A stretch of 64,000 bases of DNA from Capillidium heterosporum (Eukaryota; Entomophthoromycota; Entomophthoromycetes; Entomophthorales; Capillidiaceae). Shown one piece after another: positions 56,931-64,000 of this stretch. Numbering within the stretch: the stretch's first letter is position 1; every line of letters starts with the position of its first letter. Where the stretch lies: the NCBI GenBank assembly GCA_016630905.1, contig WBMQ01000011.1:310001-374000 (forward strand), written 5' to 3'. Made by a program: the position numbers and the translations under genes. Below the pieces are notes generated by a model, which was given only the letters and a program-made list of their open reading frames with translations, was not told where the DNA came from and ran no database searches.

Positions 56931-57557
56931 TTTTGGTTTTTTGTTTCAATGTTTCCTAATTTATTGCATATGGTTTAAGAAATAGTTTATTCTCTGGCCA
57001 CCTTTGTATATTTTATAAATACAATTTATACTAGACTTACATGTGCTTTACATTTTTTATTTCTACTATATTTGACGAAACAAGTGACGAGTTATGCCAC
57101 TGCTTTGATGAAAATTTAAACCATCCTTATATATCTACAATTTGAAATACCATACATACAGATTTAAAAGATTCAATTATATAGCTCTATTCTATTTATA
57201 AAATGATTGTCGTTATGTGTGTTCTAAATATGTATATTTTTGATTTCGATTAGATGCGTATTTGACTTTTACTAGAACAAATTCTTTTCAATTATTGGCT
57301 TTGTATTCAATTTAAAAGCAAATTCTTTGTACTAATAATTAGAAATCAAAATATCAGAATCCAAATTAGAAATGTGAAATTATATAAACAATTAATATGC
57401 TTTAATGTATATGAAGGCAGGATATATCAAAAGAGCTACAAATCAAAAAATAATTTACTTTACTCCTTATATATTTAAAGCTGCAACGAAACTTAAGTTG
57501 AAAATTATTTTCAAATTTTAGCCATTTACTATCAAATCTATATCATTCCATTAAACA
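56931..57557. other. Intergenic region between convergent genes
   Basis: Very AT-rich 3' flank shared by KHA1 and DBP10. No gene. Confidence 0.4.
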
Positions 57558-60342
57558 TTACTTTCTACCTTTACCCTTGCCCTTGCTCTTGAAGGCGAGC
57601 TTCGTTTTGGACATAGCCGGCTTCCCCTTACCCTTAGGTTTTCCAACTGGGGTTTTGTTACCTTTGCGATCTTTGCTACCGCCGTTAGCGTTATGATCCT
57701 TGTTATGACGACCCGTTTTCTCACGACGACGCTCCTTGGCATCACGCTCTTTACGGATCTCATGGACCGACTTAAGCTCAGAGCGTACCCGCTTACTGCT
57801 CTTGTCTGATTCGGTGCTGGTAGTATCTTTGGTGTGGTGCTTGAACTTGCGTTTCATCTTGGCTGTCTCTAACTTGCTTTTAGAATCCTCGAGTTCAGCC
57901 ATGCCGTTGGTAGGGAGATCGAACTTGTGCTTTTTGGCCCAGGCTTGGTACAACCCACTCTTGTAACTGGCTTGCAGCTTGTTACCGGCAGCCGTTGTCA
58001 GTAGCTTTTTGTTGTCGGACCCGGTGCCATCACCCTTGACGTATTTCTTCTTTTTCTTGTCCCAGCGCAGTTGGTTTTGCGCCCGCTTGCGGTCCAACTT
58101 GTCATCACCAGTGAGGTCTAAACTGGCTTGACCAGCCTGCTCTAGGAAGGTGCCGGCCTGGATCGAATATCCTTTTTCGGTATGAGCGTCCTTTTGCATG
58201 TAGCTGATGTAGTTGGTTTCATCTTTGGCAGTAGTTCTAAGACGTGTCTTGGTTGGGAATAGCTGTTCAAGCTCTTCATCTTCGACCTCGTCTTCCTTTT
58301 GAATGATACAGGCTCTGGGCTGGGCGGCAGGAGTTTGGCTACGATACTTGTTGATGGTCTGATCCAACTGCTGTCTTCGGTTCTTCATAGTAATTGAAGC
58401 TTCAGTGGCTTTTTTAGTACCTCTGAGTCCAACCTCGAACACCGTCTCAGTGGGTTTGAAGTTGGCGATTCCTTTGAGCAGATCACTTCGCTGCACCTCA
58501 ACACTTCCATGCTGACCGAACAATAGAGGGTGGATTGGGTCTAATTCTCCAGATCTCAGGAGCTCTTTAGCTCGGGCGTAAGAGGCTCTAGCGGCTATGG
58601 CAGCTCTTCGTGACTTGCGGAACATCTTGGCACCATTGACTGCTACCTTTTTCAAGCCTGCCATATCTACACTGCGGAAAAGCTTGGCGGTAACCCACTC
58701 TAGATCCCCTGCAAGTCTCTCCGGGTCAGCTAAATTACCGATGACCATAGCCTTGGTGTAGTCTAGATCCTGACGGTCCTTAGCTGATAAATCGGCAGCT
58801 TGGCGTGCAGTTATAAGTTGACGAGCAAGGAACAGTTGTAAATCAATAAAGTAGGCCAGTTCATCGTCGGTAACAAAGCTATAAGCCCAACCTCTCTGAC
58901 CTGCTCTAGCGGCACGACCAACTCGATGGACAAAAACTTTACTTTGGTCCACAAAGTCATAGTTGACGACGTATGCCAGGATGGGAATATCGATACCTCG
59001 AGCCGCCACGTCAGTCACAACAAATAAGGGAACCTGTTTAGTGCGGAACCTATCGATTTGAATCTGTCGTTCAGTCTGATCTAAAGACCCATACAGCATT
59101 CCGCAGTCGTAGCCAAATGACTGTAGCAAGTTACCAAGGTACTCTACTGCATGCTTAGTTGACACGAAAATTATAGTTTGCTTTTCATAAAGTGGTTTAG
59201 GTCCGGACTTGTTCTTTTTCTTAGTTTCAGAATCCTTAGCAGCTAAAGGAGTTCGGTCGACTTGGTAGGCCATTGGACATTTGATGAGCTCCCGTAGTAA
59301 ATAAAGTAGGCAGCCTTCTTTAGTATCTGGTTTTACTTTGAAGAATGCCATCTAGATAGTTAGGTACAATATAAATAGCTATTTTACCTCTAGATCCGAC
59401 GAAATCTTGGTATCGGCATCCAGTCGTACTAGGGTAGGATCCTGTAGACCAGCTTTAGCAAACTCGATCAAATTCTTTGGCAAAGTAGCTGAAAACAGTA
59501 AAGTCTGTCGGGAGGTTGGTAGTCTCGATAGCAGCTCAGTCAGCTGGACATCGAAGCCCATTTCAAATAGTCTAAAAGTAAGAAAACAAATATATATTTA
59601 AACTTACCGATCAGCTTCGTCAAATACTACATATTCAACTGTCTTCAAGTCAAGATCCGTTTCGACAATCAAATGGAGGAAACGACCTGGGGTGACAATA
59701 ACACTATAGGTAAAATGAAAGATTAAAACAGGAATAAAAATAAAAGCTACATATCAGGGTTACCGGCCAACAGGTTAAATTGATCTTCGATACTCTCACC
59801 ACCAACAATGGCACAGCTTCGTAAGTCGGTCAGCTTGGTCAGTTCTTTGACAACCTTGGCCGTTTGGAATGCCAGTTCACGATTGGGTGAAAATATCAAA
59901 CTACGGATACCTACTTGGATTCGATGGGACTTCAACTTCTCTATTAGGGGGATAATAAAGGCTGCTGTTTTACCAGAACCAGTTCGAGCCATAGCTACCA
60001 CAGTCCAAACCTTGCAATATGGTAGGGATAGTCTTACGCTGGATAGGTGTTGGCAACTTGTACCCTTTACGCTGGATCGATTTAAGTAATGAAGCTGATA
60101 GCCCGAAGGATCCGAATCCTGTGTTGGAAGTTTTCTTTTTAGAGGCGATTAATTCATTTAATTCTTGATCTTCCAAATCCTGGCTCAAGTCCGCTTGACT
60201 CTTCTTCTTCTCTAAGGACTTGGTTAAAGTCGGGGACCAAGTTGGAAGTCTGGTCTTCGGATTCCGATTCACTCTGACTGTTGTCACTCCATTGCAGTTC
60301 TGAGTTGTCGGTGCTATACTCTATATCGGAACCTTCACTCAT
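57558..60342 (-). CDS. DBP10: DEAD-box RNA helicase DBP10/DDX54, two +1 frame breaks
   Basis: Four exons (60342-59751, 59703-59608, 59571-59388, 59351-57558) total 888 codons plus two bases; 887 residues if two extra bases are ignored. Motifs in order: Q-motif SFG...[15 protein letters not shown], motif [11 protein letters not shown], Ia [56 protein letters not shown] and [12 protein letters not shown]. The C-terminus is a long basic Lys/Gly-rich tail ending KGKGKGRK, typical of DBP10, which acts on pre-60S ribosomes in the nucleolus. Frame breaks lie at about 60199-60224 (within repeated GAAGAAGAA) and at 60002 (an extra base separating LQGLD from VVAMARTG). Divergently transcribed from AFG2B. 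Confidence 0.92.
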
Positions 60343-60470
60343 GCTTGATACTTCTCAAAAGACTGATTTCTTTTGCCAAAATTTTTCTTATAAGCTAGCT
60401 ATGACGACATTGTCGAGATTATCCTCCAAATAAATCCAATCCATTTTCTTTTTATCTCAGAATTTGGACT
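60343..60470. promoter_or_regulatory. Divergent promoter between DBP10 and AFG2B
   Basis: Only 128 bases separate the two ATGs. At 60378-60387 the minus strand reads GAAAAATTTT, the core of the ribosomal RNA processing element (RRPE, TGAAAAATTTT) known from yeast ribosome-biogenesis promoters. No clear TATA box. Both products act in 60S maturation, so shared control is plausible. Confidence 0.45.
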
Positions 60471-62464
60471 ATGACTGACGAACTTGGACCTAGCAGTTAC
60501 CAACAGGTGATGGAAGATATCGATAGGCTTATCAGGCTACCTCTTTACAACAGCCACCTTTTCGAACAACTGAATTTAAAGGCACCTAGAGGGATACTGT
60601 TATCGGGACCAGCTGGAGTCGGGAAAACCTACCTAGTCAAAAAGTTGACCGCAAAGTACTCCGCCAACTTAGTAACAAATAAATACAAAAAATGTGTTAA
60701 ATAGATTAAATTATTCAAACTTTACAAAAAGACGGTTATAAACGGTAGCGAAATTTACTCCCCGTACCTAGGTGAAAGTGAAGCTCAGTTGCGGGAAAAG
60801 TTTGAGTTGGCATTCAATTTAAGTTTATCTAAAGTCGACGCTAACAAAGCCAATCTGCTGTTTATAGATGAGATAGTAATTTTTATTCATATTCTTTTTT
60901 AAAATGTGTTTTCAGGATGCTTTAGCCCCAAAACGTACTGAACTTAGCCAAAATGTTACCAATCGCGTTGTAGCTCAGCTCCTTACCCTTATGGACGATT
61001 TACACTATAGGCATAATGAGTCAAATCTGGTAGTTTTTGCAGCGACAAACCGACCTGATGATCTAGATCCCGCTTTGAGGCGACCTGGTCGGTAAATTTA
61101 ATACAAATCTTACCAAAGTTAACTTTTGTACGTAAAGTTTCGATTTAGAAGTCTCGGTAGATATGCCTACTGTAGCCGATCGAATTCAACTACTACAATA
61201 CCACACCAAAAGTTTACCGATAGATACAGCCTCAGCTAACAAAGTCAATTTTTGTAAGTTGTATATCTTTATTAGTGTTAAAACAATAAATAGTGGAAAT
61301 CGCAAAGCTATGCAATGGGTATGTAGCAGCTGATATAGCCATGCTATGTAGGGAAGTTTCGCTTCTGATTTCCAAGAATGAAGATTCTTTGATCCAACAC
61401 AATGACTTTCTTTCAACTTTAAATTTGATACGACCATCAACTTTACGACATTTTACGTTCGTCAGTCCAACTAAGACCAACGCCACGTTAAGTTTGGATA
61501 CAGTAGTCGGGCTCACCGATGTTAAGCGACAGCTTCAAAGATACGTTCTAGGACCGGTATTAGATTCAGATAAGTATCAGAAGCTTGGGTTGAAGCTGGG
61601 TCGAGGAATTATCTTCTACGGTCCACCTGGATGTTCAAAGACAACATTAGTCAAAGTAATTTATATCTATATAGGTATGTTAATATCTTTGACTTTAGGT
61701 GGTGGCTAATTTAACAAAATTTTCACTTTTTACTTTGAATGGTGCTACTGTATACTCCAGCTATTTAGGTGAATCCGAAAAGACAAGTAATCTTTAAATG
61801 TTATTATGAAATTAAACATCTTTGAATTAGTTAGACAGACTTTTGAGCGAGCTAGACGAGCGGCTCCAGCCATCCTATTCCTAGATGAGATAGATGCGCT
61901 CGTTGGTAAGCGACATCTCAACAGCAGTGGCCAGTCAGATCCAGTAAGAGAACGGATATTAGCCACTATGCTCAACGAGATGGATGGCGTAAAGCAAGCT
62001 ACCGGTATCTTGGTGATCGTAACTTTTAAATTGTTACGCCGGTGTTTACAATTTTAGGGTGCCACTAACCGGATCGACCAACTGGACGATGCAATTTTGA
62101 GACCGGGTCGTTTTGACCGCAAAATTTACGTTGCTCCACCAGCCGATATAAACGAACGACTAGCAATGTTGAATCGGTTTAGCCAGCACCTTCCACTAGC
62201 TAAGGGCTTGGATTTGACTGTCGTCGCTGAAAAATTGAATCAGTACTTTACTGGCGCTGACATCCAGAACCTTTGCAGGGAAGCTTGCCTCCTGGCCATT
62301 AGAGAAAACGGTTTAAGTCTTGAAGTCGAAGTTGTTGTCGTAAGTTAATTGCTTTTAACTGGGGCTTAAATTTTCTTTAGGAGTTGAAGCACTTCTGGGA
62401 TGCTTTACAGTTCGTTAGACCAAGCTTAAATGCGGAGATTATGAAGCCATTTGATAATGTATAA
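60471..62464 (+). CDS. AFG2B: AAA+ ATPase AFG2B (SPATA5L1-like)
   Basis: Nine exons (60471-60671, 60732-60875, 60916-61091, 61138-61253, 61294-61655, 61699-61786, 61831-62018, 62058-62339, 62381-62464) join exactly to 547 codons, 546 residues. Two AAA modules: D1 with Walker A GPAGVGKT, Walker B LLFIDEID and [20 protein letters not shown]2 with Walker A GPPGCSKT, Walker B ILFLDEID and [20 protein letters not shown]. The [11 protein letters not shown] form and C-terminal [13 protein letters not shown] point to SPATA5L1 rather than Cdc48, Rix7 or Afg2 itself. It lacks the N-terminal domain of the human protein (753 residues) and starts directly at D1. In animals it joins AFG2A in the 55LCC complex for 60S maturation and replisome turnover. 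Confidence 0.88.
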
Positions 62465-62567
62465 TAACTCTTTGGTTGCGTAATATAACTTTTCAAGTAA
62501 TAAATAGAATAGGCTGTTTGAAAATAAAAAATAAACCTTTATTCAAAAGCTATAAAATAACACGTCC

Positions 62568-63432
62568 TTAGTCTTCACTGCTTGAGTCACTATAATCGAT
62601 ACCCAGTCCAGGCTTAACAGCATTCTTTTTTTCCACCGCTTTTACTACTGGTTGACTGATGGCCTTGCTATCATTCTTGATTACTTTGCTAGCAACGACT
62701 CCAAATTTCGACTTAACTTGGGTTTGTTGTTTACTACCACTTTTAGCCTGATTCCAAAGTGAGCTGTCTCCCGTCAACTTGACCTTTTTCTTGACTTCTT
62801 CGAATCGAAGTGACTTTAACTTCATCCTTCAACTCCTTCTCCTTCTGGTCTTGGAATACCTTCTTAGCCAAATCGTCGACTTCAGCTTCAAACTGAGCTT
62901 CAGCATCTAAAACCAATATACTTTCCGGGTCAAGTCGTTCGATTCTAGCATTTCGAGTACGAATTTCGTCCAACCCTTCCATAATTTCCAACTCGCGCTT
63001 ACTGTCCAAAGTACGATTCTCCAAAGCTTTTAAAGGATCGTTAGCTTCGTCGTTCTCACGTTCCTGTTGTATAGCTGCATTAGCTTCATCTTCGTCCCTC
63101 CAAGGCTCAAAGTTTCTAGTGGCTCCACGGTCGGCCACGTAGTCTCCATTCTTGGGGTCGGTTTTAAAAGTTATTTCGGCAGCACATCGCGGGCATCTGA
63201 TGTAGAATCTAAAAATCAAGATGTTGAGGTAAGTTTCTCCCTCCACAGTCTCCTTTCTGGCGTTGAACTTTTTACCTTTGTAAATGTATTCACCACAAGT
63301 TACACATCGCATACTGAATGGAGTCATCAAGCGTACTTTGTGCTGCAGATCTTTGGGCATCTTACGCCTTGGGATCAAGGCTGGATCGAAGTTTGGCGGG
63401 AAATACTTGTTTAACACTTTACGTTCCGACAT
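62568..63432 (-). CDS. YJU2: Splicing factor YJU2/CWC16 (CCDC94), one +1 frame break
   Basis: Span of 288 codons plus one base; 287 residues if the extra base is ignored. The N-terminus is highly conserved: [20 protein letters not shown], the zinc-binding [19 protein letters not shown], then [38 protein letters not shown]2 acts in the spliceosome before the first catalytic step and contacts the branch helix, fitting an intron-rich genome. After about residue 205 the frame changes within 62795-62825: one frame stops after SQEKGQ, while the next gives [20 protein letters not shown] and an acidic end [13 protein letters not shown] typical of the family tail. The exact position of the extra base cannot be fixed. 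It converges on AFG2B with 103 bases between the stops. Confidence 0.9.
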
Positions 63433-64000
63433 GTTGTGCTTCTAATGTTTAAATTTGAAAGTTGGGTTATATGCTGATTCTTTACAAAAGTTTGAACTGG
63501 AAAGTAGAGAATATACAAACTTGTACTCAGATTCTTTGCGCTCAGGCAAGCCAATTAAATTTATTCCGATTGGAGTTAGTTTACCTAAGTTTTCGGTATA
63601 TTTCTATAAGCCCGAGTGATTTACACCCCAATGCTCCATCAAAGCACAAGAACTAAAGTATTCTTAACAAATGAATTTACACCCAATCCGCAATTTTGAT
63701 TTCACCCAGATAATGTGTAAATAGTCTTTAAACCACTTGCTACAAGCCATTCATTTGACTCTAGAGTGTCAGCGATAAACCATTAAATATTGAAAGTGCC
63801 TATTAGTAACTGGTCTAAAGGAACTGTATTTTTACTACAGATAGCTTAATATAAGAACTATATATTGAAATTATCACTTATTTCTTATGGATATCGAGCA
63901 TCCCCATAACAAATATATCCTGATCAATAAACAGCTATTTTCAAAGTGAAGTTTAAATGATAGAACTCATCAACTTTTAAAGCATTCATATACGGCAGGT
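63433..64000. other. Right-end intergenic region
   Basis: Promoter side of YJU2 followed by AT-rich sequence. No gene or element recognised before the window ends. Confidence 0.35.

Overview
This window is a nuclear segment of an AT-rich, compact fungal genome. The evidence is short GT-AG introns (about 34-101 nt, mostly 40-60), a Gal4-type Zn2Cys6 cluster at the left edge, a DOMON/cytochrome b561 protein, and fungal-style ACR3, KHA1, DBP10 and RIM4-like genes. A secreted trypsin and an AFG2B (SPATA5L1-type) ATPase together with the low GC suggest an early-diverging lineage, perhaps Zoopagomycota/Entomophthoromycotina. That placement is inference only.

Layout. 0-17 kb is gene-poor: a partial zinc-cluster factor, a trypsin, a short-chain dehydrogenase, two tandem ACR3 arsenite exporters, one intact F-box/LRR-like gene, and several decayed gene copies. 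17-36 kb is a lineage-specific accessory block. It holds three copies of a two-gene module in which B, a small secreted Tyr/Asn-rich protein, is followed by A, a 434-residue protein of unknown family. One A is nearly intact and two are decayed. Two B copies lie in the arms of a 1.19-kb inverted repeat around a CLASP-like TOG gene. F-box relatives, intact and broken, sit between the modules, as does a DOMON-b561 gene. 36-64 kb is mostly conserved eukaryotic housekeeping: NAT9, a Derlin, two inverted ammonium transporters, CSN6, a RIM4-like RNA-binding protein, a GH20 hexosaminidase, KHA1, DBP10, AFG2B and YJU2.

Exon-intron models were built by eye. They close exactly in frame for the dehydrogenase (261 aa), CLASP-like protein (386), DOMON-b561 (393), NAT9 (204), Derlin (256), CSN6 (317), RIM4-like (447) and AFG2B (546).

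The most striking irregularity is that eight otherwise well-preserved genes carry ten frame interruptions, and every one is a single extra base (+1). Paralogue comparison shows the extra base is copy-specific in several cases, so insertion-type consensus error is the simplest explanation. The one-sided polarity, and a CTT-GGG-A heptamer shared by two sites, still justify checking for +1 translational frameshifting.

No tRNA, rRNA, CRISPR array or intact transposon was recognised.
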